Made by a program: the position numbers and the translations under genes. Of a DNA stretch of 14,662 nucleotides, positions 1 through 8,060 are shown piece after piece; position 1 is the stretch's first letter; every line of letters starts with the position of its first letter. Source of the DNA: Bremia lactucae. Its lineage: Eukaryota; Oomycota; Peronosporomycetes; Peronosporales; Peronosporaceae. The notes below the pieces were generated by a model. The model did not search any database. It had not been told where the DNA came from and worked only from the letters and a program-made list of their open reading frames with translations. The stretch spans positions 803,465 through 818,126 of the forward strand of contig NC_090615.1 of the NCBI RefSeq assembly GCF_004359215.1. Direction: 5' to 3'.

Positions 1-353
1 TCTGCTCCAACGAGCGACGCTTGCCGCGTTCGTGCTCAAGTCCCTCCTCCAAATCATGTAGGAAGTGATCGATTTTGTCGATTTTCGACATTAGATCCGA
101 CATACGGTTCGGATCTAAGATTCTCGCCTCCACCACAACCTTTGGTGGATTTCCACGGTGGTCAGTGTTTCCTTGTGGAACGTATCCAGAACCACCGTGA
201 TGTGAAGGGGCAGCGAACGAGTTATCTTGTTCGCTGGCGCGGTTATCCACCTTGCATGACAGCTGGGAGCCTCGTTCTCAGCTAGTTGCTGAAGTTGAGG
301 GCCTCGTCCGTCAGTATGACGAGAACCATCCGATGGCTCAGAAGGCCCATTAG
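1..353 (+). pseudogene. Integrase tail and chromodomain, 3' end of a Ty3/gypsy chromovirus pol (copy 1, enters from left edge)
   Basis: Read on +, positions 169-334 encode a chromodomain. FLVERIQNHRDVKG is followed by YLVRWRGYPP and, after a one-base frameshift near 275, by SWEPRSQLVAEVEGL and a TAG at 351-353. These are the conserved beta strands and the WEP motif by which chromodomains bind methylated histone H3; in chromoviral integrases the domain steers insertion into heterochromatin. Positions 1-168 are the proline/serine-rich linker between the integrase catalytic part and the chromodomain; the rest of pol lies outside the window. The stretch is almost identical, in reverse complement, to 11896-12248 (position x matches 12249-x), with only isolated differences, so copies 1 and 3 separated recently. 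The chromodomain call is firm. The frameshift means this copy is not translated as one protein. Confidence 0.8.
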
Positions 354-895
354 AAAACACGCGCCCCTGGCGCCTGTAAATCGATTGCAAAACGTCAATC
401 ACATCACGCATCTCAATCGAGATGCGAGCCTTTCCCCAAGGCGAAGAAAGGCGATAGACATCCTCTTTTACTCTCTTCGTGTTGTCAACACAACACTGAC
501 AAGCATAACCCCACGTGAGGCATGGAAGTCCTGCTACAAGACAACCGATGCAATTTGGACTTTGCACCTATTGGAGTTCGTTTTTCAAACTTAACGCGAA
601 TCGCGTTAAGTCTTTGATGCCAACCTTCGATTCCAATACCTTTGACATTGCGAATGAACACACTCCAGGCTTGTATAAGCGAGACCTTATCTCGCTTATT
701 GTTGCCACTAAACCATCGATGGTAAAGAAAAGCATCTTCCTCAGCGCGAAAGTTTTTCGCGCTGGGATCAAGGCCATGTAGCTTTATCGCAATAGAACAG
801 GGGTATTTATTGTGAGGAGTAGTCTCTCTAGACAAGCTGTTAATTAGCCGTTCGGACAAAAGCCACGGCTTCATCTTAGGGGCGAGACGAGACAT
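1..895 (-). pseudogene. Gag-like reading on the opposite strand (copy 1)
   Basis: The - strand reads as a gag-like protein starting MSRLAPKMKPW at 895 and continuing off the left edge. It changes frame near 540-570 and again near 250. Pieces include a helical stretch with FSGNNKRDKVSLIQAWSVF and a cysteine pair in CVDNTKRVKEDVYRLSSPWG. It is the counterpart of 11354-12248 in copy 3. It fully overlaps the chromodomain reading on +, so either this is an antisense shadow or the two genes are overprinted. Support for a real gag comes from copies 2 and 3, where the coiled coil and basic end lie inside the window. Not matched to any named Pfam gag family. Confidence 0.4.
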
Positions 896-924
896 TTTAT
901 TGTCTTCACTCCGCTGAGTTGTAC

Positions 925-1197
925 TCACTGAAGAAGGATACCACAAGAACCTTTATTACGATGGCTTACGCCATCGTCATCACCTTGCACAGAAACAGGT
1001 GCAGGTGACCGTACGGGAGACGATACGGGCGATGGGTAATTATCCTCATCGTCGGAACCAAACAGACTATTAACGCGTCTATCGCAATGAGTCCTCTCTT
1101 TCGAAGGCTCATAGCCAGACGCCTGACGTTTATCAGGCGACTGTTCTATTCTCTCCGAGTCGGGCAATTCGTCCGACTCGCATTCGTAGTCGATCCC
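925..1197 (-). CDS. Acidic Ser/Pro-rich open reading frame inside the LTR (copy 1)
   Basis: Open on - without an ATG. It reads acidic and serine-rich (SLFGSDDEDNYPSPVSSPVR near its middle) and ends TAA/TGA-wise just before the MSRLAPK gag-like start, one frame away. The translation is the same in all three LTR copies. It could be the N-terminus of the gag-like protein separated by a frameshift, or a chance frame in a conserved LTR. No function is assigned. Confidence 0.3.
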   Translation of the reverse strand, partial: GIDYECESDELPDSERIEQSPDKRQASGYEPSKERTHCDRRVNSLFGSDDEDNYPSPVSSPVRSPAPVSVQGDDDGVSHRNKGSCGILLQ

Positions 1198-1870
1198 TTA
1201 AACGGCAATCACTTTGACTGTCATTGTATAGAGTGGTCACTATGTGACCACTTAATTTAAAATGATGTTGATTGGTCAAAACTATCATTTAAATTCTATC
1301 ACATGAAGAATAAATCCATATGGGGTGCTGGAAGCTCCTTCGGCTGCGGTTCATGCAGCCGCGCATGACGCGCTAATGTCACTTGCGGCAGACGTTCCGT
1401 CTGCCGTAGTATCCTCTTCACACGCAAAACTAGATGTTGCGGGTGCACGTGGTGATACATCACGTGAATTCGACCCCTCTTTGGGGGATACAACGGGGTG
1501 TATCGTTTCATGAAATTAACACTTAAAGGTTGTTAATTAATATATTATCTAAAAGGTAGATAGTATTTGGAGAATATTACTTCATATAATAATGCTCGGA
1601 AATCTTATCCATGAATAGGTATAAGCCGGTATATCTATGTATCCCGCAGACTAATCAGCTGTAAACATAAACAAAGAGAGAGAGAGACAGATAAGATTTT
1701 TATTGCATGTTTAGTATATGTTTATAATTAAGTTAGCATTAACAGATAGAAAGAAGAGAAACTTTATTATATCAATACATTTTTTAACGCTAATTAAGGT
1801 TGTTGTCTTAAGGGAAGTCTTTCTCTGCACGTACTAGTGTATGTGAAGTGACTGAAGGCACCACTCGCAA

Positions 1871-1940
1871 CTGAAGCAGTGCGAAGTGGACTTGTACTGA
1901 AGCAGTGCGAAGTGGACTTGTACCGAAGCAGTACAAGTCG
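1871..1940. repeat. 26-bp tandem duplication at the outer end of LTR copy 1
   Basis: The unit beginning ctgaagcagtgcgaagtgg occurs at 1871-1896 and 1897-1922, followed by a partial degenerate third unit at 1923-1940. Copies 2 and 3 have the full unit once plus the partial one. This accounts for nearly all the length difference between copy 1 and copy 2 LTRs. The partial unit forms a perfect 8-bp hairpin (arms acttgtac / gtacaagt) in copies 1 and 2, with one mismatch in copy 3. Confidence 0.85.
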
Positions 1941-1955
1941 TTGTGCTCCATTACA

Positions 1956-3060
1956 CTCTGGGGTGTGACAAATACCCGTTTCTTAATGTAAGTTGGTGCA
2001 ATGCTTGGCCAATTTATCGAGTCTCGTTGGGAATTCAACGCCCTTGTGGACGGCGATTTACATCGTAGCCGTACTACTTCAGATAGCAATAAAATGGCAA
2101 CGCGATTTCTTCCAATGTGCTGCCGGAAGGTGTGCTTAGAGTGATGGCGTTTGAAGGGCTAGCGTATCCGCCAGGTCAGTAAATAAGGTAAGTTTATGAT
2201 AGCGAGTAAGGAAGTCAAGGACAAGCGATCTTCCCATTGTAAGAAGCGTTTAACGACTTTATATACCGGGTTAGAAATAATGTTAGTGTATAATGGCGAA
2301 TAAGGTAATGAGAAGCTAGCTCTAGTACATAGTAAGCACCATTGAATAGCTATTTCGATTGCATTGTTTTTGTCGTAACTTTACTGGATCTTCATTTGCT
2401 CGTTTAAACAACTGAAATATTTCTGCCTCTTTGTATCTGATATTAACGCGTTTTTTCAAGAAGAGAATCCAAAGCATTTAGATTCCTTTATAATACTCTC
2501 GATAATGCCGTGGTAAAATAATGGGAGCTCCGTTTGAGATGAAAAAGATATCGCACTATATATATGACAACTTCCATGTCCACATGAAAAGAGCTGTGCA
2601 TTTGCTCGCGGTGGTACTCTCGATGCAGAGATATGGCAAGTCGGGCTTCCAGCCGAATAAACAAGCAAGAACTAACTCCGCTATTCTAAAACTAATCAAT
2701 GCAGGTTAAAAACTGCTGCACCGCTCAAATAACCCTTCAGTCGTTTCCAAAACAATTTTCAATGCATGCAGTCAGAATGTTTTTTGCCTCTGGATCCAAG
2801 TCTAGCAGGTTTCGCAATGCCTGTCCGTTTATCAAAAAAGCGCGCACTCCCATTAACGTATGCGTCGACTTGAACACACCCAACTTAGAACAGGTAGAGG
2901 TCCAGTACAGCGAAGGCACTCATAAATGTGGCGAAGACGACTTGGATTTTTTACTTATTTAACCCTATCGTTACTACCCTTTTATTAAAAACAGAGAGCT
3001 AGCGGAAAGCTTCAATCTGTTCTGCAAATCGAGACAGGTTTGGTACAATATCGAAACAGT
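1956..3060. other. Unrecognised AT-rich spacer between two inverted LTR copies
   Basis: About 1.1 kb with no recognisable protein. Short open frames exist (for example 2521-2709 and 2699-2962 on +, 1808-2089 on -), but they show no family motif, and the last runs into the LTR. The dense hairpins of the flanking retroelement DNA are not seen here. It may be ordinary non-coding host DNA or old repeat remnants. Confidence 0.5.
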
Positions 3061-3468
3061 AAGCCGCAATTGTGATAGCATACCAAACAGCTTGTTCATT
3101 GTTAGTAGGAGCTGAAGCAACACCAATATATTTAATTTTAGTGTACGTACGATTCGAAGGCAAATATGTCTTTGGCGTGCCGAACGATCATGGGTGAGTC
3201 ACTCGTGTGTCGAGCCTCAATTAGTGCGCAAGAACCAATCCGGCACACCGTCCTCTTCTCCCCAACTCTTATTGACAACTCAAACCAGTCGCATCTAGTA
3301 AATGTTCACCCCACGACGAGCCACAGCTATTGCGCGAGACCCAGTCCGGAACACCGTGCTCTTCTCTCCAGCTCTACCCTGAAAATAAATATATTAGTGT
3401 TGCTTCAGCTCCTACTAACATTGAACAAGCTGTAAATTTACTGTTGGAATAGTATCACTATTGCTGTC
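3061..3468. mobile_element. MITE-like non-coding element with long terminal inverted repeats
   Basis: A 47-bp core inverted repeat joins 3089-3135 to 3386-3432 with about two mismatches; it includes gttagtaggagctgaagcaa and its complement. The similarity continues outwards, weaker, to about 3061 and 3468, with an extra 11 bp on the right arm. The interior, about 250 bp, has no convincing ORF. Structure and size fit a non-autonomous TIR element such as a MULE-type MITE or other foldback element. The superfamily cannot be named without a transposase or clear target duplication. It lies 3 bp from LTR copy 2, so one element may have inserted at the edge of the other. Confidence 0.6.
3211..3376 (+). 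repeat. Imperfect 60-bp direct repeat inside the TIR element
   Basis: Positions 3211-3270 and 3317-3376 align without gaps at about 48 of 60 bases. Both start cgagcc and share ccgg.acaccgt and ctcttct blocks. It looks like an old internal duplication, similar to subterminal repeats of DNA transposons. Confidence 0.7.
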
Positions 3469-3471
3469 TAA

Positions 3472-4589
3472 TGTAACGGGGAACTACGACTTGTACTGTT
3501 TCTGTACAAGTCCACTTCGCACTGCTTCAGTTGCGAGTGGTGCCTTCAGTCACTTCACATACACTAGTACGTGCAGAGAAAGACTTCCCTTAAGACAACA
3601 ACCTTAATTAGCGTTAAAAAATGTATTGATATAATAAAGTTTCTCTTCTTTCTATCTGTTAATGCTAACTTAATTATAAACATATACTAAACATGCAATA
3701 AAAATCTTATCTGTCTCTCTCTCTCTTTGTTTATGTTTACAGCTGATTAGTCTGCGGGATACATAGATATACCGGCTTATACCTATTCATGGATAAGATT
3801 TCCGAGCATTATTATATGAAGTAATATTCTCCAAATACTATCTACCTTTTAGATAATATATTAATTAACAACCTTAAGTGTTAATTTCATGAAACGATAC
3901 ACCCCGTTGTATCCCCCAAAGAGGGGTCGAATTCACGTGATGTATCACCACGTGCACCCGCAACATCTAGTTTTGCGTGTGAAGAGGATACTACGGCAGA
4001 CGGAACGTCTGCCGCAAGTGACATTAGCGCGTCATGCGCGGCTGCATGAACCGCAGCCGAAGGAGCTTCCAGCACCCCATATGGATTTATTCTTCATGTG
4101 ATAGAATTTAAATGATAGTTTTGACCAATCAACATCATTTTAAATTAAGTGGTCACATAGTGACCACTCTATACAATGACAGTCAAAGTGATTGCCGTTT
4201 AAGGGATCGACTACGAATGCGAGTCGGACGAATTGCCCGACTCGGAGAGAATAGAACAGTCGCCTGATAAACGTCAGGCGTCTGGCTATGAGCCTTCGAA
4301 AGAGAGGACTCATTGCGATAGACGCGTTAATAGTCTGTTTGGTTCCGACGATGAGGATAATTACCCATCGCCCGTATCGTCTCCCGTACGGTCACCTGCA
4401 CCTGTTTCTGTGCAAGGTGATGACGATGGCGTAAGCCATCGTAATAAAGGTTCTTGTGGTATCCTTCTTCAGTGAGTACAACTCAGCGGAGTGAAGACAA
4501 TAAAATGTCTCGTCTCGCCCCTAAGATGAAGCCGTGGCTTTTGTCCGAACGGCTAATTAACAGCTTGTCTAGAGAGACTACTCCTCACA
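3472..4589 (+). repeat. Long terminal repeat, copy 2
   Basis: Starts TGTAACGGGG at 3472. By eye it is identical to the other two copies apart from the outer 50 bp and an A-run (six A here and in copy 1, five in copy 3). It contains AATAAA motifs (near 3637 and 3699), a (CT)n run near 3713-3726, and perfect hairpins such as 3994-4014 (9-bp arms, loop gaa) and 4148-4168 (9-bp arms, loop ata). The inner end at 4589 is where near-identity to copies 1 and 3 stops. I could not find a convincing tRNA primer-binding site just inside this end on +, which weakens the reading of this copy as a 5' LTR. Confidence 0.7.
4203..4475 (+). CDS. Acidic Ser/Pro-rich open reading frame inside the LTR (copy 2)
   Basis: Opens after a TAA at 4200-4202 and has no ATG. 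It reads IDYECESDELPDSERIEQS, then a DDED acidic patch and a PSPVSSPVRSPAP block, and stops at 4475. The next frame carries SSVSTTQRSEDNKMSRLAPK, so a one-base shift would join it to the gag-like protein. Low-complexity acidic N-termini occur in gag proteins, but this remains inference. Conservation across three copies is uninformative because the DNA itself is identical. Confidence 0.35.
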   Translation, partial: GIDYECESDELPDSERIEQSPDKRQASGYEPSKERTHCDRRVNSLFGSDDEDNYPSPVSSPVRSPAPVSVQGDDDGVSHRNKGSCGILLQ

Positions 4590-5696
4590 ACAAATATCCT
4601 TTATTTATTGCGACAAAGCTACATGGCCTTGAACCCAGCGCGAAGAACTTTCGGGCTGAGAAGATTTTTATCTCGATGCCTTTCTTAAGCATCGCTGGTT
4701 TAGTGGCAACAATAAGCGAGATAAAGTATCGCTTATGCAAGCCTGGAGCGCGTTCATTCGCAATGTCAATGACATTGGACGCGAGGCCTGGTTTCAAAAA
4801 CTTAACGCGAATCGCGTTAAGTTTGAGAAACGAACTCCAAACGGTGCAAAGTATAAATTGCATCGGTTGTCACGTGAGGCTGGGCTTTCATGTCTCGGGT
4901 GGGGTGATCCCTCTACGCGTTGTGTCGACAACACGAAACGAGCGAAATGGGATGTTTACTTCCTTTCTTCGCCCTGGGGAAGGGCTCGCATCTCTATTGA
5001 CATGCGTGATGCGATTGAGGTTTTGCAATCAATTTACAAGCACCAGGCGCGTGTTTTCCGATGGGCCTTCTGAACCATCGGGTGGGTCTCCTCATACTGA
5101 CGGACGAGGCCCTCAACGTCAGCAACCAGCTGGGAACGAGATTCCCAGCTGTCATGTTAAGGTGGATAACCACGCCAGCGAACAAGATAACTCGTTCGCT
5201 GCCCCTTCACATCAAAGTGGTTCTGGATACGTTCCACAAGGAAACGTCCGTCGGAATCTACCAATGGATGTGGTGGAGGAGGGAAAATTAGCTCCGAATC
5301 GTATGTCGGATCTAATGTCAAGGATCGAAAAATTGGTCACTTCCTCCATGATTTGGAGGAGGGACTTGACTACGAGCGCGGCAAGCGTCGCTCGTTGAAG
5401 CAGACGGTGCAGGCTCACCATATTGAGCGGTTGGGAGACCGTTCGAAGAGTGCGTACTCCATGTTGGAGTACGAACGAAAATATCATGCTGTTCGCGATG
5501 AGATGATGTCGTCAGTCATTGTAGTTTCGAGGATATTCGGAACCGGCATGAGAAACTTCAGGTTCAACATGAGAATCTGGATCACGATCACACGAATCTT
5601 TTGGAGATTCTTGAAAAGGGTGGTGAAATCCGTCCTCGGAAGAAGCCACGTACTGATGGTACGGGCGGAGCCGTACACAATAGAATTGCCACGTAG
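4505..5696 (+). pseudogene. Gag-like protein with coiled coil and basic tail, frameshifted (copy 2)
   Basis: Starts MSRLAPKMKPWLLSERL at 4505 and ends at a TAG at 5694-5696. Frame changes occur near 4660 (about 12 bp inserted plus a lost base, relative to copy 3), about 5070-5160, 5330 and 5510. Regions in order: a helical segment (about 4690-5055) with HRWFSGNNKRDKVSL and SSPWGRARISIDMRDAIE; a Ser/Gln-rich part (5160-5300); a heptad-rich coiled coil (5300-5600) with KSAYSMLEYERKY; and a basic end GEIRPRKKPRTDGTGG. It lies directly upstream of a protease on the same strand, where gag belongs. In 4690-4860 most differences from copy 3 fall at third codon positions, which favours real coding on +. 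The overlapping chromodomain on - argues that part of it may be a shadow. Confidence 0.5.
5034..5672 (-). pseudogene. Integrase tail and chromodomain (copy 2), truncated at the fold-back
   Basis: Read on -, it begins in the integrase C-terminal module with RLRPYHQYVASSEDG (about 5673-5630). It continues through a polar linker with frameshifts and reaches a chromodomain at 5243-5076: FLVERIQNHFDVKGQ, YLVRWRGYPP, an in-frame TAA (5157-5159), then HDSWESRSQLVADVEGLVRQY, ending at TAA 5034-5036. Apart from the one stop, the chromodomain frame is unbroken. It lacks everything upstream of RLRPY, so the pol it belonged to was cut off at the palindrome. Differences from copy 3 inside the chromodomain fall mostly at third positions of this strand, supporting past selection on this reading. 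Confidence 0.75.
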
Positions 5697-5745
5697 GATG
5701 CGAACGCATCCTACGATTTACGTTGGTCGGCTCCGCCCGTACCAT
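5656..5745. repeat. 90-bp fold-back palindrome joining two opposed integrase fragments
   Basis: The outer arms 5656-5673 and 5728-5745 are perfect 18-bp complements (left arm atggtacgggcggagccg). The inner arms 5692-5702 and 5705-5715 are perfect 11-bp complements with a 2-bp loop. Because of the symmetry both strands encode the integrase C-terminal motif: RRMRTHPT then RLRPYHP on +, and RRMRSHPT then RLRPYHQY on -. Copy 3 has only one, ordinary copy of this motif (on -, 12499-12545). This marks an inverted-duplication or template-switch junction between the - strand segment and element A. Confidence 0.8.
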
Positions 5746-6116
5746 CCGTACGGACCGGAACCCATGAATCTAAGCCTCGTTGAGGAGGGAGAAGGAGAAG
5801 TTATCGCTTAGCGACTGGGACTCGTGTCACCGTTCCTAAATTTCCGTTGAAGTTAGGTATTAAGTTTCTGGACTTTGACAGTGTGTAACGCTGTTTCTTC
5901 CTTGATTTGGATTCGAGATATGATCTCATTCTTGGTATGGCCTGGCTTGAATACCATGAGTCATGGATAGATTGGAGGTCTAAGACCTTAAATGCAACGC
6001 GCCATGTTTCTAGCAAAGCTTTAGAAGTCATGACCCACCTTTGCAAAGCAACAAAAGTGCTATTTGCGCGACTCACTGACCGAATATGTCAGTGTGCTAG
6101 ACATTGGAATGTCTAA
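5745..6116 (+). pseudogene. Element A retropepsin-like protease, damaged
   Basis: The conserved C-terminal half of a Ty3/gypsy aspartic protease is clear: YDLILGMAWLEYHESWIDW at about 5917-5975, preceded by KLGIKFLDFDSV and a stop at about 5886 where the family has a glutamate or similar residue. The start of the domain (PMNLSLVEEGEGEVIA, about 5763-5808) is followed at once by a glycine/threonine strand (ATGTRVTVPK). The D-S/T-G-A catalytic loop normally between them is not seen, which suggests an internal deletion near 5810. The enzyme, which matures Gag-Pol, cannot be active here. Lies on + directly upstream of RT, as in normal pol. Confidence 0.75.
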
Positions 6117-6830
6117 AATAATGAAGTAAAATGTTAAAAAACACTAGGGGGTACGTACTCCGTCGAGTACCACTCGTTCCAGTTACGAATTTTCAGTACA
6201 AAATTAATTTTTTCAAAATCACTGAATGCTGAAAGCAATATAGGCCTAGGGCGAGTCATCAAGGGTTTAATATCCTGGAGTGGCACATCTAAGTCCACCG
6301 AACGTGGTGGGCCGAGGTGGAACCATACTGAGTGTCTGTTGTGATACTATTGGCAAGTTGCCAGGGCATTTCGGGTCAAACCCCTCTGATGCACGTGAAG
6401 TGACACGTTAACAATCACTGGACAAGAATTTTGAGTTACACAACTCCTCGTCGAATGTCGGATTGGACATCAACTCTGGTCAAATGTTAAGAAACTTAAA
6501 TCTTGGAAGTCCCGGCCTCTAAAAGGCGTATCGTCTCGACTTCGAGACAGCAGAGACGCGAAGCGTCTATAACGCCAGAAAGTGATATGAGCGAGCAGTT
6601 GCATACGCTTGCAAATGGTGTACCGGTAGCATCGAAGGAGAATTTAGCCTTGAAGCAATCCCTTCGTTACATGCTGTTTTAGAGCTAGACGAAATGTCTA
6701 TTGATGAGTGTGGCCGAGCCTCAAGAGCTGGCGACTTGTCTGAGATGGTGATTAATCGACCAAACATTTAGTCAAAATCATCATCTCTTCTGGATGAAGC
6801 CGTCCGGGAGAACATAAAAAGCTGTACATT
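6117..6830 (+). pseudogene. Element A protease-RT spacer, degenerate
   Basis: Positions 6117-6560 are frameshifted, stop-rich DNA with no clear motif. It holds a few short hairpins (for example 7-bp arms at 6075-6095 just before it and cactgac-like pairs). From about 6600 to 6770 a coherent reading reappears, with LEAIPSLHAVLELDEMSIDE and AGDLSEMVINRP. This resembles the acidic linker that precedes RT in this group of gypsy elements. Confidence 0.5.
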
Positions 6831-7830
6831 GTGCGCGGAGTGGGCCATCGGTCATTACAGATCCCATCGATTCATTCTATTGTTGAGGAATTTCAAGAAA
6901 GGGTTTGTACCAACCCACCATCGGTTTTACCTCCAGATAGAGGTGTCCGTCTTGAAATCGACTTGGTTCCTGGAACCAATACTGTGTTACCCGCACAGTG
7001 GCCTTTAACAAAAGAACAGTGTGACGTCGTTGACGATTCCTTCCGTGCCAAGCTCATAGAACTTTCGCGCTGAGGAAGATGGTATGGTACGCGAGAATAA
7101 ATCTTCACTTCATCACCGAAATTTTGTGTCAAAAAGTCAAATGGTGAATGGCGCATTATACATGCTTTTAATAAGCTTAATGCTGCCACTATACCAGCAC
7201 AAACCCCCATACCTCGAAAGGATGTTCTCCAGAACAATATGGTGGGAATCGCGATGTACAGTGCCCTTGACTTAATCGATGGTCATTACCAACTGCTCAT
7301 GCGAGCTAACGATATCCCGCTTACAGCAATTAGCACCCCAAGCGGTATGCTATGGGAATGGTTCGTTGTGCCGCAAGGGCTCTCCAACGCCCCGGCTCCA
7401 TTTAAATGTCTAGTGGCGCAACTTTTCCACCCTTATCTAGTTTCTAGCTATACGCAGACTTATTTTAATGACATTTTTGTCCATAATCGTGCGGAGCAAG
7501 GTCGGCCGGATGTGGAAAAAATTCACATCGACCATTTGCTAGTAGTGCTCTACAAATAAATTGTGTGCCAATGCATCTAAACGCATTTTTGGCGCAGAAG
7601 AAATTCCCGTTTTAGAGTGCTTCATTGGGAAGCGAGGCCTTAAAGCGAATCCCGCTAAGGTAAGAACCATAGTTGGTTGACCGGTTCCTAACAATTAAAA
7701 TGATTTAAGTAGGTGGTTGGGCCTCGCCACCTACTTGCACAAATATAGCGAAAATTGCGCTGATATGGCTAGGCCATTATTTAATCTCCTTATAAAGATG
7801 TTGGACTATCACCGAAAGTGATGCTATTGA
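6831..7830 (+). pseudogene. Element A reverse transcriptase, inactivated
   Basis: Motifs in order: LPPDRGVRLEIDLVPGTN (about 6928), QWPLTKEQ, then a damaged stretch with two stops and a frameshift (7060-7115). Next come FCVKKSNGEWRIIHAFNKLN (about 7119-7180), IPRKDVL, SALDLIDGHYQ (about 7258-7290) with the first catalytic Asp region intact, PSGMLWEWFVVPQGLSNAP (to 7394), and YFND at 7461-7472. The last should be YFDD; the first Asp of the active-site pair is Asn (AAT at 7467-7469). After a stop at 7557 the thumb/connection reads IFGAEEIPVLECFIGKRG and LGLATYLHKYSENCADMARP to about 7790, with stops at about 7678 and 7696. Replication activity is lost. Confidence 0.85.
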
Positions 7831-8060
7831 AGCAATTAAGGATAGTCTTATCCATGCCACGATTCTTGCTCTGCGAAACCTAAATGCGGCTAAGTCGCCC
7901 CATCTCTCTCAGAAAATGGCTCGATGGCTTTAATTTTTTGCCGAATACAATTTTGAAGTGGAATATAAGCCTGGCAAGCAGAATACTTTGGCTGTGCGGT
8001 ATCACGCAGGCTGGATTATGCGCTCTCTCATTTAACGACTATAACGTCACCTATAACTGA
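7831..8060 (+). pseudogene. Element A RNase H remnant with core deleted
   Basis: The reading passes from SDAIEAIKDSLIHATILAL (about 7822-7878) straight into AAKSPHLSQKMARWL (about 7887-7930). In intact elements the CDAS, HDKELLA and YTDH catalytic blocks lie between these two, so most of the RNase H core is missing. FFAEYNFEVEYKPGKQNTLA follows a stop at 7931. The usual DALSRRPDY end is garbled. Element B on the other strand still has those blocks, which makes the loss here easy to see. Confidence 0.75.

Larger units (their letters stand above)
811..1955 (-). repeat. Long terminal repeat, copy 1
   Basis: About 1.15 kb, nearly identical to 3472-4589 and 10259-11438 in reverse complement. Strand is given so that copies 2 and 3 are +. 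The outer end on this strand begins TGTAATGG at 1955; the inner end, read on +, is TGTGAGG at 811. The inner limit was placed where copy 2 stops being identical to the others and a TGT..ACA frame fits; it could lie nearer the outer end (an alternative CA end lies at about 1225). The LTR has a CT/GA dinucleotide run (about 1674-1690), AT-rich stretches and many short hairpins. No second LTR of this element is in the window, so target-site duplication cannot be tested. Confidence 0.7.

Noticed and set aside
1325..1513. 62-codon alanine-rich frame on + (also 3887-4075 and 10736-10924 on -) and a 70-codon frame opposite it
   Set aside because: Both lie in the LTR body, overlap each other on opposite strands, have no family motif, and are conserved only because the DNA is identical between copies.
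2456..2962. Short frames in the spacer that might be small genes
   Set aside because: Under 90 codons, no recognisable domain, overlapping frames on both strands, no supporting signals.
3061..3468. CRISPR-like or tandem array reading of the repeats here
   Set aside because: Only two diverged direct repeats and two inverted termini; no regular spacing.
3467..3471. Candidate 5-bp target-site duplication (tctaa) for copy 2
   Set aside because: No matching pentamer at a plausible opposite LTR end in the window; short words recur by chance.
4450..4470. Possible primer-binding site (tggtatcc) as the start of the internal region
   Set aside because: Only the first seven or eight bases look like a tRNA complement, it is not preceded by a CA end, and copy identity continues past it.
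5512..5745. A separate 77-codon gene on - across the palindrome
   Set aside because: Its start is created by the palindrome; only the part from RLRPYHQ on is genuine integrase sequence and is annotated as such.
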